A stretch of DNA of 64,000 bases from Fremontodendron californicum (GCA_030761205.1 JAULJL010000011.1:17350501-17414500), one strand, 5' to 3'. Positions 10,689-21,418 are shown, counted from the first letter of the stretch. Numbers and translations are program-made. The notes: generated from the sequence alone by a model not told the origin.

Positions 10689-10862
10689 CTTGAAAAAAAA
10701 TGAAAAATGAATTGAAAGAGAAATTTATATACAATATCAGTTTTGTGGGTAGCTGATGGAACCGACTTAAATAATCACGGAGTACCGTTATCCGCCATTT
10801 AACCGGGAAAAAAATGTTTGTTTTTTTTTTTTTTTGAAGATTAGTAAAAATTATATTTACAT
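10689..10862 (-). other. Intergenic stretch with 15-base poly(T) (poly(A) in sense)
   Basis: The T run at 10821-10835 reads as poly(A) on the element's sense strand, 27 bases after the gag-pro stop. The TATATAAA box at 10723-10731 (minus) precedes the NABP-like ATG. An A tract here may mark the 5' junction of the captured segment or be a simple repeat. Confidence 0.4.
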
Positions 10863-13646
10863 CTAGTTATTTTCAAAACAAGGATCAGAAAGAAAAACAA
10901 CCTCTTCTTGAGTAACATGATTTTCCAAAAAGAGTTTGAGTCTTTGTCCATTTACCTTGAATACGTTACCATTTTGAGGATTCTCAATGTCAACTGCTCC
11001 ATAATGATACACATGCTTAACCATAAATGGGCCAGTCCATCTTGATCTCAACTTACCAGGAAATATGTGAAGTCTAGAATTATAAAGTAGAACTTTTTGC
11101 CCAACATCAAATGTTTTTCTTGAAATTAACTTGTCATGAAATGCTTTAGTTCTTTCTTTATGAATTTTAGAATTCTCATATGCATCATTTCTGAGTTCCT
11201 CAAGTTCATTTATGACTGGAAAAGTTTCATTCTCACCCACAAAGGAATATTTTAGCTCGGATGGCAATGGTTTTAAATCCAGCTTGGGTGGTTCAATAGT
11301 TGATGGTACAGTGACATTTGTGAGTGATGGAAGTTCCTCAAACTTTTGTTTCCAACAATGCTTGACCTGAAAAGAATTTAACAAAGAATCAGTGTGTGAA
11401 ATTTCTGAAGCATTATCAAACTCACATTCAATTAAATAAGCTTCTAAAGGATCATGGAATGTGGTAGTGGTGAGATGTTCATGAACAAGTTCTTCAATGA
11501 AATCCACTTCATGTATTTCTGAATCATCACCAGGTTGCTTGCAAGTGTTGAACACATTTAATTCTAAAGTCATATTTCCAAAAGAAATGTTCAACATACC
11601 ATTCCTGCAATTTATCAGAGCATTAGAAGTTGCAAGAAATGGACGGCCTAATATAACAGGAATTTGAACATTTGGATTTGAAACAGGATGTGTGTCCAAA
11701 ACAATAAAATCAACAGGGAAGTAAAAATTATCAATTTGAACCAAAACATCTTCAACTATCCCTCGAGGAATTTTTACAGAACGATCAGCTAGTTGAAGTG
11801 TAACAGGTGTTTCCTTGAGTTCACCTAAACCTAACTGTTGATAAACAGAAAAAGGCAAAAGATTGACACTAGCACCAAGATCAAGCAATGCACGTTCTAT
11901 TCTAGTGTTTCCAATGATGCATGAGATTGTTGGACATCCAGGATCTTTGAATTTTGGTGGAGTAAGGTGCTGAATGATTGAGCTCACACTTTCCGTCAAA
12001 AATGCTTTCTTTTGTACATTATGTTTCCTTTTAACTGTGCACATATCCTTCAAAAATTTAGCATAAGATGGAACTTGTTTGATTGCATCCAATAAAGGAA
12101 TGTTAATCTTAACTTGTTTGAAAAGTTCATAAATTTCTGCATTTTGATTCAAATTCTTTATTGTTTGCAACCTTTGAGGAAAAGGAGCAGGATGCATACC
12201 TTTTTCTTTGTCCAAATTTTTAAGAAGTTCAGACTTACCATCATCCTTACCATTACTTTTCGGAGGGGAAGGAGGATCTTGGTCTTTTGATGGATTGTTT
12301 TTGTCAATTGCCTTTCCACTTCGAAGAGTTGTGATAGAACTGGCATTTTCCTGTTGAGTTTCATTGGAGCAAGAAACAAGACATTGAGTAGAAGGATTAG
12401 GCTGAGGTTGAGCAGGAAACTTACCTTTTTCTTGAGTGCGTAATGAAGTTGTCAATGTGGACAAGGTGTTTTTGATCTCATTGATGTCCTGTGAAGTTTG
12501 GTTATTCACATTTGCTTGTGTTTGCATGAATGCTTGCAATGTCTCTTCCAAGGTTTGTACACGTGAAGGTTGATAGGAAAAAGTGTTGCCCGACTTTTGA
12601 GATTGTGGTACCTGAACATGATTATTATTCCGCCAACTGAAGTTGGGATGATTTCTCCATTCAGGGTTATACGTTTCAGAGTAAGGAGAAGGAAAAGGCT
12701 TTTTAAATGTGTTTATGGAATTTACTTGATCATGCAACACTTCTTTAAGAATGGGAATGTTTGGACATTCAGAAGTGGGGTGTCCCATGATTTCACAAAT
12801 TCCACAACTTTCTTCATTTTTAACCGTTTTAACTTCTTTTACTTCTCTAAGTTCCATGGCTTCAATCTTTCTAGCCAAATTAGCTACTTTAGCTTTTATC
12901 TCATCTTCTTGACTAAAATGATATTTACCTCTGTTGGAAACAAGATTAGATCTATTGGAACTTTCAGAGGAATTATCTGTGTGCCAGGCTTTAGAGTTAT
13001 CTGCCAAATGGTCTAGGTAGTCAAAGGCTTCTTCAGGTTCTTTTTCTAGAAACTCACCGTTACACATTGTTTCAACAAATTGTTTAGTTTCGGGAGTTAA
13101 ACTTTCATAAAAGAAACTAATAAGACGCCATTTTTCAAAACCATGATGTGGACAAGAACTTAACAAATCTTTAAAACGCTCCCAGCACTGAAAAAATGCT
13201 TCATTTTGATTTTGATTGAAATTTTGAATCTGTCTTTTCAAAGCAGTAGTTTTATGTGCTGGGAAAAATTTCTTTAGAAACTCAGTTTGTAATTCTTGCC
13301 ATGTGCCAATTGACCTTGGTTTTAAATTATGAAGCCAAATTTTTGCTTTATCTTTTAAAGAAAAAGGAAATAATTTTAGCTTGACAATTTCATTTGTACA
13401 TTGTTGGTCATTAAAGGTGACACATACATCTTCGAAGTCTTTTAGAAACGAGTAAGCACTTTCCGATTCTAACCCATGGAAATTTGGAAGCAAAGCTATC
13501 ATACCTGGTTTAAAACGAAAGTTGTTTGCATTGAGAGGAAAAATAAAACAAGAGGGTGATGAGGTTCGAGTTGGTTGCAAGTAGTCACGCATGGTGCGTA
13601 CTTGTCTGTTCTCATCTTCAGCATGAACACTTTCATTGTCAGCCAT
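10863..13646 (-). CDS. Gag-protease polyprotein fused in frame to integrase C-terminal tail
   Basis: An unbroken frame; the ATG at 13646 (MADNESVH) looks like the gag start, although the frame is open to 13739. Residues below are numbered from the 13739 ATG (958 aa). A retrotransposon gag domain spans about 80-250. A CCHC zinc knuckle, CGICEIMGHPTSEC, is at 312-325. The aspartic protease region is about 600-730, with DLGAS at 620 and ILGRP at 697. A linker up to about 843 resembles the segment before RT. Residue 844 onward (NELEELRNDA...) is the end of integrase, including the RSRWTGPF chromatin-side domain. RT, RNase H and the catalytic integrase core, normally about 1000 residues here, are cleanly absent without breaking the frame. 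It can supply capsid and protease but not copying or insertion enzymes. The deletion may help Gag-mediated packaging while relying on a relative for Pol. Confidence 0.92.
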   Translation of the reverse strand: MADNESVHAEDENRQVRTMRDYLQPTRTSSPSCFIFPLNANNFRFKPGMIALLPNFHGLESESAYSFLKDFEDVCVTFNDQQCTNEIVKLKLFPFSLKDKAKIWLHNLKPRSIGTWQELQTEFLKKFFPAHKTTALKRQIQNFNQNQNEAFFQCWERFKDLLSSCPHHGFEKWRLISFFYESLTPETKQFVETMCNGEFLEKEPEEAFDYLDHLADNSKAWHTDNSSESSNRSNLVSNRGKYHFSQEDEIKAKVANLARKIEAMELREVKEVKTVKNEESCGICEIMGHPTSECPNIPILKEVLHDQVNSINTFKKPFPSPYSETYNPEWRNHPNFSWRNNNHVQVPQSQKSGNTFSYQPSRVQTLEETLQAFMQTQANVNNQTSQDINEIKNTLSTLTTSLRTQEKGKFPAQPQPNPSTQCLVSCSNETQQENASSITTLRSGKAIDKNNPSKDQDPPSPPKSNGKDDGKSELLKNLDKEKGMHPAPFPQRLQTIKNLNQNAEIYELFKQVKINIPLLDAIKQVPSYAKFLKDMCTVKRKHNVQKKAFLTESVSSIIQHLTPPKFKDPGCPTISCIIGNTRIERALLDLGASVNLLPFSVYQQLGLGELKETPVTLQLADRSVKIPRGIVEDVLVQIDNFYFPVDFIVLDTHPVSNPNVQIPVILGRPFLATSNALINCRNGMLNISFGNMTLELNVFNTCKQPGDDSEIHEVDFIEELVHEHLTTTTFHDPLEAYLIECEFDNASEISHTDSLLNSFQVKHCWKQKFEELPSLTNVTVPSTIEPPKLDLKPLPSELKYSFVGENETFPVINELEELRNDAYENSKIHKERTKAFHDKLISRKTFDVGQKVLLYNSRLHIFPGKLRSRWTGPFMVKHVYHYGAVDIENPQNGNVFKVNGQRLKLFLENHVTQEEVVFLSDPCFENN

Positions 13647-13760
13647 GGTAGGAGTTGTATTAGAAAGATTACCTGAAAAAGTTTCACAATAAAATCTAAC
13701 TAAACGACGAGATCTAAAATCACGTGGCCAAACAAGCATAAAACAAAGTTAATATACAGA

Positions 13761-13910
13761 TTAGGCGGTATAACCAGCCAATAAAAATAAAACAAAGTTA
13801 ATATACAATAGAAATATAAATATATAGAAAATTAGGCGGTATAACCAGCCAATAAAAATAAAACAAAGTTAATATACAAATTAGGCGGTATAACCAGCCA
13901 ATAAAAATAA
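13761..13910 (-). repeat. Three copies of GGCTGGTTATACCGCC in the 5' leader
   Basis: On the minus strand, just after the primer-binding site, the motif GGCTGGTTATACCGCCTAAT occurs three times with flanks TTTTATTTTTATT and TGTATATTAACTTTG. The same unit occurs four times inside the solo LTR at 49257-49402. The core is nearly palindromic (GGT-TAT-ACC). Confidence 0.85.
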
Positions 13911-13943
13911 ATATACTTATAAACTTATATACTTAGTATTGCT

Positions 13944-13961
13944 TCCCCGGCAACGGCGCCA
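13944..13961 (-). other. Primer-binding site for tRNA-Asp
   Basis: TGGCGCCGTTGCCGGGGA on the minus strand, six bases after the 5' LTR end, is the known complement of the plant tRNA-Asp 3' end used by many plant gypsy elements. It fixes the orientation of the element. Confidence 0.95.
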
Positions 13962-13967
13962 AAAACT

Positions 13968-15453
13968 TGATGGAAACTCAATTAAGAGTTGTAAACCCAA
14001 GTGCAGGTTATGTTCAAGTAATAAATTCTCGGGTGTCCGAGGTCGAACCACAGGGAAGCGTATTAGTAAGTATAAGTTTATAAATATATAAGAAAAAGAA
14101 AGTAAACAAGATATTAGGGAATCAACAACAAAACAAAATAAACAAGATATTAGAGAACAAAATAAATAAAATAACATAAAAGAAATTAAACAAAATATAA
14201 AAAACAATAAGAAAGGATGTTGAGGTTAGAGAATCCACTCTTGGTGTTATGCTAAGATTAATCTTGTTTTATTACACAATTGAAATCCACACATAAGGGA
14301 GGTTCCAATCGGAAGGTTTAGCAATTCAGTCCAAATTGTCCAACGTCCATAGCATATGATATTATGTTCATTTGGTGTCCTCAAAACTCATAAAAAGAGT
14401 CCAAGCATTCCTTATGCCAAGGTATATGTCTACAACAAATCAAGGTTATGAAACCAAGCATTTACTGTGCCATTTTCATTGTCAATAATGAATCAAGATC
14501 TCTACTTTGCAAGTATGATTTTAAACCAAAAGAAAATATTATCTATGCTAGTGCTTATAAATGATGATTCATTTTAGCTCATGTTTAAGAGACTAACCTT
14601 AGCATTTACCAAGAGCTTCACCTCATCACCTCAACAATATGATTAGAAACACATACTAGATATGAATAAAATGAAAAGAAATGTAAGAAGAAAAAGAAAA
14701 CTAGAGAAAGGAAAGAAAAAGAAAACTTAGAGAATTTTATTACAATGGCTATCCTACCAATGTATCAAATGTATCCCAATACTCATCCAAGGCCCTCTAT
14801 TTATACACATTTTGGAGGGCTAAATGACAAGAGACAAGCTTTACAAATTTCAAAGGTAGGTATAATAGGTGGGTGCATTTTTCTAACAATTTTCGTCATA
14901 TTGTATGACAATTCTGATCAGCCAGCTTGATGGTCGATTTTGTCAATGTTGGAGGCTCGATCTGATAAAATTGTCTTCTAGAAAAATATACCCCTATCAG
15001 TTACGGATCCATAGCCGTTGGAATCAGCTCATTTGCTGATGTGGATAAGCAGATATGGGCAAAATACGAAAACAGGTCAGCACAGACGTCATTGCACATC
15101 AGCCAACTTGATGGTCGATTTCACTAGGGAAAACGACTCCGTTTCAAGAATTGTAAAACATGAAAAAGATAGATATGCCTCTTAGATTTGCAAGGCTACA
15201 AATTTCAGCCTTATTGCTTCAGTGAAACTCGAGATATAGCTGATATGGTAAACGGTGTCGGAACTGGAACTGAACTGGATTTGCCCTTAATTCTAGTAAT
15301 CTGAAATCACTCAAAGAAACTTGTGAAAAACACCAAATTACATAAAAATATAAAAGAATTATAAACACAATTAGATTAAACAATAATAACTCGTATTTGA
15401 CACAAAACAATAATAAAACATAACTAAAAACTATATAATTATACGAGTTATCA
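13968..15453 (-). repeat. 5' LTR of the cargo-bearing gypsy element
   Basis: TG...CA bounded, 1486 bp, near-identical to 5913-7398. Its first half in the sense direction (from 15453 down to about 14700) closely matches the solo LTR at 47757 onward; the second half does not. Confidence 0.97.
14797..14805 (-). promoter_or_regulatory. TATA box of the 5' LTR (TATAAATAG)
   Basis: The likely promoter for the full-length element transcript, which would run through gag-pro, the NABP-like frame and LOG. The same box is kept in the 3' LTR and in the related solo LTR. Confidence 0.6.
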
Positions 15454-15458
15454 AAGTA
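15454..15458. repeat. Target-site duplication AAGTA (right)
   Basis: Second copy of the 5-bp duplication flanking the gypsy element, followed by copia-2 sequence GTTCTAAGAGTAGGC. Confidence 0.97.
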
Positions 15459-16687
15459 GTTCTAAGAGTAGGCAATGGTGCAAAAGTTGCAGCATTGGCC
15501 TTAGGAACAAGTACTTTATCTTTGCCGTCTGGCATGCGATTAGAACTGACAGAGTGTTACTTTGTTCTAGTATTGTCTAGAAACATCATTTCGGTATCAT
15601 ACTTCACTATTAATGATGGTTTAAAGATAAGAATGAAAGGCAATAGTTGCAATATCATTCTTAAAGACATACACTATGGATCTGCAACATTACATAATGG
15701 TTTATATGTTTTGGATTCATAGATGCCTGTGTTCAATATAAGTGTCAAGAAAGCAAGAAAGAATGATCAAAGTAAGACTTACATCTGGCACTATAGACTT
15801 GGTCATATCAAGGAGACATGAATATCAAAATTGCATAAATATGGTTATTTGAATCCTTTTGATTATGAATCATATGGGACATGCAAATGTTGTCTCCTTG
15901 GTAAGATGACTAAGACTCTTTTTACAAGAAAGGGTGAAAGAGCTGGTGTTTTATTGGGCTTAATACATTCAGATGTATGTGGGCCACTAAACACAGCTAC
16001 AGGAGGTTACTCGTACTTCAAAACCTTTATTGATGATCATTCAAGATTTGGTTATGTGTATCCCATGAGATACAAGTCTGAAGCCTTTGAAAAGTTCAAA
16101 GAGTTCAGAGCTGAAGTAGAGAAACAGACTGGTAAAAATATTCTGGCTCTTAGTTCTGATCGAGGAGGAGAATATTTGACCCATTCTTTCTTGGATCATT
16201 TGATAGAAAATGGAATTTTGTCACAATAGACTCCACCTGGAACTCCTCAACATAATAGAGTGTTCGAGAGGAGAAATCGAACCTCGTTGGACATGGTTCG
16301 ATCCATGATGTCTAAGGCTGACCTTCCGACATCTTTTTGGGGATATGCCTTAGAGACTGCAGCTTACCTTCTAAATAAGGTTCCAATCAAGTCGGTAGAC
16401 AAGGTACCATATGAGATATGGAATGGCAAGAAGCCATGTTTATTTTATCTAAAGATTTGGGGATGCACTGCTTATGTGAAGCGTGTGCCTTTTGATAAGC
16501 TGGGAGCTAGATCAGGAAAATGTAAGTTTGTGGGATATCCTAAAGAGACTGTTGGATATTACTTTTACAGTCCTACTAATCAAAAGGTTTTTGTATAAAA
16601 AAATGCTACTTTTCTAGAGAAAGAGTTTCTACTAGAAGGATTCAGTAGGAGTAAAGTAGAACATGAAGAATTTCAAGAACCACAACC
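15459..16687 (+). pseudogene. copia-2 protease end and integrase, truncated
   Basis: Continuation of copia-2 after the gypsy insertion. It encodes the end of the protease region (15495-15722), the pre-integrase zinc region and integrase core (about 15725-16229, with SDVCGPL and SSDRGGEY), and the integrase end (16260-16598, ERRNRTS and WGCTAYVK). Several stops and one frameshift separate the pieces. At 16687 the copy breaks off abruptly at the start of a Tat LTR fragment, so RT and RNase H are lost. Confidence 0.88.
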
Positions 16688-17175
16688 GGGGAATATAGAA
16701 ATATTTTTGCAATAACAAATTTTGAATCGTCCTCGAATTAATATGACAACTTTTTTTAGGGAACTTTTTTTTTAATACCAAATTTAAAATCGACTTTCAC
16801 CGAGACTCAAGATGACACACGATTAATAAGGTACCATTTTATAAGGGTGTTGTGGGGGTGCTAATCCTTCCCCACACGTAACCGACTCCTGGACCCACCT
16901 TTGTTTTCTCTGGTTTAATACGCAGACCTCGAAATTGGTTTCCTAAAAATGTTTTAATTAATTTTAAAATATTTTATAAAAATCGGTTTGAATAGATGGC
17001 CGATCACACCTAGCCAAAAAAGATCGGTGACGACTCCATTTTATTTTTTGAGGTTTTTTTCAAACCCTCAATTTTATTTAAGAGAAATTAAGTCATTTTT
17101 TCCTCTCTTTCCCCCAAATGTCACACTTTGAGGTGATGTCCTGCAACGAGGCATTATTTTCTTTAGGTTGCAACA
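16688..17175 (+). repeat. Tat/Ogre LTR fragment (3' end, sense)
   Basis: Matches the reverse complement of about 45596-46090: landmarks GGTACCATTTTATA, GGGTGCTAATCCTTCCCC, GATCACACCTAGCCAAAAAAG and the terminus GGTTGCAACA. Only the last ~490 bp of the LTR is present; its left side is fused to copia-2. Confidence 0.82.
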
Positions 17176-18089
17176 AACATAAGTTAATCTAATTAACTTA
17201 TTTTCATAGATCAAGAGCGGGATCTAGCAACCGATCATGACCACCCAAATATTACGAAGTCGATGGGGCCTTTTAGAAACCTTTCAGTAACCAGCCTATT
17301 AGTGTAATACGGTCCTTTCACCAAATATCTTTGAAAGCCCATGAGCATGGTGCAGTGTCTACTCATGTTCTATCCATATTAGTTCTTGCAACTTATGATT
17401 AACCTTATGAATTTAGAGAAACGATTTCTCTTAAATCCATTATGCTTTGGCCAAAGACTTCATTTAGTTAATCCAACCCAAGAACAGATAAGATATGTCT
17501 CCTATGTCACTTGGAGTGGTTAATCCTATCAGGATCACTCATCCATCTTCATATGGTTCATGTCATACCCAAAACCACCCTACCATAAGCATCCCTTATT
17601 GGAACCCATTCATGATGGAATCAAAGTATGACACTCCCCATACAAGATAACCTGGTATCACAAGCCCGAGGACTAATTTAACGACCGGCACGTGAGAACA
17701 TTTCTATAGACACTTGAGTGACAATACCAAATAGAGTTCTCACACGGGTCATATTCAGTGAACTTGTTCAATAGACGAGCACTTACATGTTATCCCAAGT
17801 ATCCCTTATACTTCAATCTATGAGATCGATTGCTTACTTCATAAATAAGAAGGCTTAGCATATACTAGTCTTTGAGCATTGTCAATGCCCCGTCTTGGCA
17901 AGATGATGACCAGGAACAATTTGAGGAACAAGGCTTTGATGCATAAGGATCTCACAATTATAACTCTTTATAATTCCTTTGCAAGGCCATTATGTTCCAT
18001 GGGCTTCATCTGATTAGTACTTAATAACTCTTTATTGTCGTACTAACATGAAGGAAAATCTTGAATCACTATAGAATAGTGATGGGTTT
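17176..18089 (-). repeat. LTR-B fragment (second copia LTR subfamily)
   Basis: Aligns by eye with 19850-20540: shared TAGATCAAGAGCGGGATCTAGC, TGACCAGGAACA and CTTTGATGCATAAGGATCTC. It resembles copia LTR-A over the same positions but with many differences and an internal duplication. It is cut on the left by one Tat LTR fragment and on the right by another. No coding sequence. Confidence 0.75.
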
Positions 18090-18690
18090 TGTCATAACGG
18101 ATCCATCGCAGACCGCCAGAGGATGTTAAAAAATAAAATATATATGAGTGAGGGAAAAGAGGAACAGACGACTTAATTCCTTGTAAATAAAATTGAGGGT
18201 TAGAAAACAACCTCAAAAAAGAAATAGAGTCGCCACCAATCTTTTTTGGCTAGGTGTGATCGATCACCTATTAAAATCGGTTTTTGAAAAAAAAAATTAA
18301 AATATTTTCTTAAAACCAATTTTAAAATCTGCGCTTTGAACCAGCGAAAACAAAAGCGGGTGCGGGAGTCGGTAACGTCATGGGGAAGAATTAGCACCCC
18401 CACAACACTCGTATAAAATGGTACCTTATTAAACGTGTGTTATCACGAGTCTCGGTAAAAGTCATTTTTATATTTTATATTTAAAAATAATTTCATTTAA
18501 AAAAAAGTCATATTATTTGAGAATGATTCGAAATTTATTACTGCAAAAAAATTTCCATGTTTCCCGACAGACTCGACAAAACAGAGAAAATTTTATTTAT
18601 TTTGGAATTCTCCGAATTACCTTTATTTTGAAAAAAGAAATATTCCGTTATTAATGATAATTGATGATGTTACGGGTGAAAATATCAGTG
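18090..18690 (-). repeat. Tat/Ogre LTR fragment (3' end, antisense)
   Basis: Starts TGTCATAACGG and matches 45596-46210: GAGTCGCCACCAATCTTTT, GGCTAGGTGTGATCG, GGTACCTTATTAA and TTAATGATAATTGATGAT. Its left end is the LTR terminus; the right end, near 18690, is where I lose the match. It belongs to the same family as the fragment at 16688 but in the opposite orientation. Confidence 0.75.
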
Positions 18691-18960
18691 TCCCGAACTA
18701 TGAGAGTTTGTTGAACGGACGTGGCCGTTGTAGTGGGAGAGACGAAGGCTGAACACTAATGATCACTACAGTATTGATGTGCTTGGTGTAATTGGGCCAA
18801 AGTAAGTGGCACCTGGGTAGACATCGAGCACATGGAGGCCGAGGTCAATAGATGTGTATGGAACTTTGGAACCGAAGTGGTTAGTCTCTCATCGAGCATA
18901 CAAGGCACATAGGAACTGATGTGATTAACCTTCTACTGGATGTGCATGCCACATCGGGAC
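18691..18960. other. Unassigned stretch with three imperfect ~50-bp repeats
   Basis: No frame and no match elsewhere in the window. Successive blocks GGAACCGAAGTGGTTAGTCTC, GGAACTGATGTGATTAACCTT and GGGACTGAAGTGATCTCC recur about every 50 bases between about 18863 and 18985. It is more G-rich than its surroundings. It may be part of a Tat LTR or an unrelated insertion. Confidence 0.4.
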
Positions 18961-20615
18961 TGAAGTGATCTCCACCAGTTGGATGATATCCTTCAAGGAA
19001 GTAACGAGGTGAAGAAGCGGCAAGGAGAACATCAAAGTAGGAGGAATTGCGGCAAGCCTTAGGGAGCTTAGGGAGGCTGCGATTTCACTGTTTTGCTAGG
19101 TTAGAGTTCTCTTCCTGAAACCAAACTTTTTCTTAAGAAAAATCAGAATATCACAAATAGAATAGAGCTAGCTTGGGAGGCTACAACCTCTAAAATAGAT
19201 TATATAGTGGCGCACACCGTAATCCCTATCTCCCTATGCTTGGCCGGCCACCTATAACTTGTTGCACAAGATTTTCATTAATCCACTTGGACTTAAACTA
19301 TTTAATTCTAAGATGGATCCATAGGCCCATTATATTATCTAAATAATGGTCCAACAATCTTAATGCCTTAAGTTGGGCCAACCATCCTTAGTGGACGGTC
19401 CTAAATTAGAATAGTTGCTTTGGACCCTTTCTAATTTTGTCATGCTTATTTATTGGATAGATTAATTTCTAAACGAAAGTAATTTAATTCTCAATTAAAT
19501 TTTCTTTATCCTCATGAAACAACTCATGTCATTAATCTATTAATATCATCTCATGATATTATTCCAATATAGTATAGTCAATCGCAATTCACTTCGCACA
19601 TCTGTATGTCAAAGTCGACTACTACACTAGATAAGACATCTTGATTCCTCTTATCTTATTAAGACATTGTCCTTCAATTTCTCAATCTCAATTCTGTCTT
19701 AATCCATCTCAATTGAACTTCTTCAATTGAGTCATTAATATAGATCTTTTATTCCATTAAGTTTTACCTTAATAGAATACCATTTTTAATCGATACATAA
19801 TTGTTCTTATGTGTGTGACCCTCTAGGTTCCTAATATGTTGGCAATGATTATAAGTTAATCATATTAACTTGTTATCATAGATCAAGAGCGGGATCTAGC
19901 AACCCATCATGACCACCCAAATACTGTGAAGTCAGCGTCACCTTTTAGAACCTTTCAGCAACTAGCTTGTCAATGTAATACGGTCCTTTCACCATATATC
20001 CCGGATAGCACATAAGCATCGTGTAGTGTCTACTCATGATCAATCCATATTAATTCTTCGCAACTTATGATTAACCTTATGAATTCAGAGAAATAACTTT
20101 CTCCTAAATCCATTGTACAAGATGACCTGGTATCACAAGTCTGAGGACTAATTTACATGACTGGTACTAAGAGAACATTATCATAGACACTAGAGTGATA
20201 TATTACCAAATGAAGTTCTCTTAGCGGGCCATGTTCAGTGAACTTGTTCAACAGACAAGCACCTATATGTTATCCAAGTATCCCATACTTCAACCTTTAT
20301 GAGATGGGTTGCTTACTTTATAAGTAAGAAGGCTTCTTTGAGCATTGCCAATGCCCCGTCTTGGCAATACGATGACCAGGAACAGTTTGAGGAACAAGGC
20401 TTTGATGCATAAGGATCTCATAATTATAACTCTTTATAATTCCTTTGCAAGGCAATTATGTTCCATGGACTTCATCCGATTAGTACTTAATAACTCCTTG
20501 TTTATTGTACTAACATGAAGGAAAACCTTGTATCACTATAATCATCACGAAAGGTATGCATTATTGACTGTGTATCCCAAGCTCAATCTGATTGGCTCTA
20601 GGGCATACACCAATA
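18961..20615 (-). repeat. LTR-B (copia LTR subfamily), nearly complete
   Basis: A copia-type LTR ending in GGGCATACACCAATA (compare GGCTTACACCAACA of LTR-A). The part from about 19000 to 19210 matches 35655-35883 (GCTAGGTTAGAGTTC, AAAAATCAGAATATC). The right end is fused to an LTR-A fragment at about 20616. Its other terminus is not clear. Confidence 0.7.
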
Positions 20616-21404
20616 AAAATGTCTGCTCTTAATCCTATTCCATATTAGATCTACAACTTTAATATTAACTCCTTAAGTATTGCCTTGGCCAAGGACTTCA
20701 ATAAGTTAATATAAGCCAGATACATGTGAGATATGTCCCATCATATCACTTGGGGTGATGAATCCTCTCTGGACCACTCATTCATCTTCGTATGCTTCAT
20801 GTCATACCCAATAACACCTTACGATAAACATCCTCGTGATTAGGACTCGTTCGTGATGAAGTCTAAGTATGACAATTCACATACAAGATGACCTAGTGTC
20901 ACAAGTCAAAAGATTACTTACACTATTGACACATGAGAGTATTTACCATACTCACACTAGAGTGAAATACCAAATAGAACTCTAATAGCGGGTCATGTTC
21001 AGTGAACTGGTTCAACTAACAAGCACCCATATGTTATCCCCAAGTATCTCTATACTTTCAACCTGTGAGACCGGTTGCTTGCATCAAGTGCATGAAGGCT
21101 TAACATATGCCAGTCTTTAAGCATTGTCAATGCCCTATCTTGACAATACAATGACCAGGATCAGTTTTAGAAACACGACATTGATGCATAAGGATCCTCA
21201 TAATTGTAACACTTTACAATTCCTTTGCAATGCCATTGTGTCTCATGGGTTTTATATTCACAAGTGATTTATAACAATTATAACAAAACTTATGGATAAA
21301 GAAATACCTCAATTATAATTAATAAACTATAATGTACAATACATGAATATATAAATAGTGTCTTACAAGCCTGACTAGATTGGCTTGTAGGGTTTACACC
21401 AACA
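20616..21404 (-). repeat. copia-3 3' LTR (LTR-A), truncated
   Basis: Matches 26950-27730, for example GCCTTGGCCAAGGACTTC and GGTTTACACCAACA, but the other ~880 bp of the LTR is missing, replaced at 20616 by the end of LTR-B. This looks like a recombination or deletion between the two LTR subfamilies. Confidence 0.85.
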
Positions 21405-21418
21405 ATCTTCCACTAGCA

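Larger units (their letters stand above)
5913..15453 (-). mobile_element. Young non-autonomous Ty3/gypsy element carrying LOG-like and viral NABP-like cargo
   Basis: A complete 9541-bp element on the minus strand: 5' LTR 13968-15453, tRNA-Asp primer site 13944-13961, repeat-bearing leader, gag-protease-integrase-tail ORF 10863-13646, NABP-like ORF 10374-10688, LOG-like ORF 9157-9804, about 1.7 kb of non-coding 3' region, polypurine tract at 7399, 3' LTR 5913-7398. The LTRs are equal in length (1486 bp) and differ at three sites I could see. The 5-bp TSD is perfect. RT, RNase H and the integrase core are absent, so movement must have used enzymes from a relative. Gag and protease are of the Athila-like, non-chromovirus plant type. 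The related element at 58121 has the same primer site and a homologous gag-pro. Confidence 0.93.

Noticed and set aside
12570..13016. 148-aa plus-strand frame opposite gag
   Set aside because: Antisense shadow of gag; no recognisable motif.
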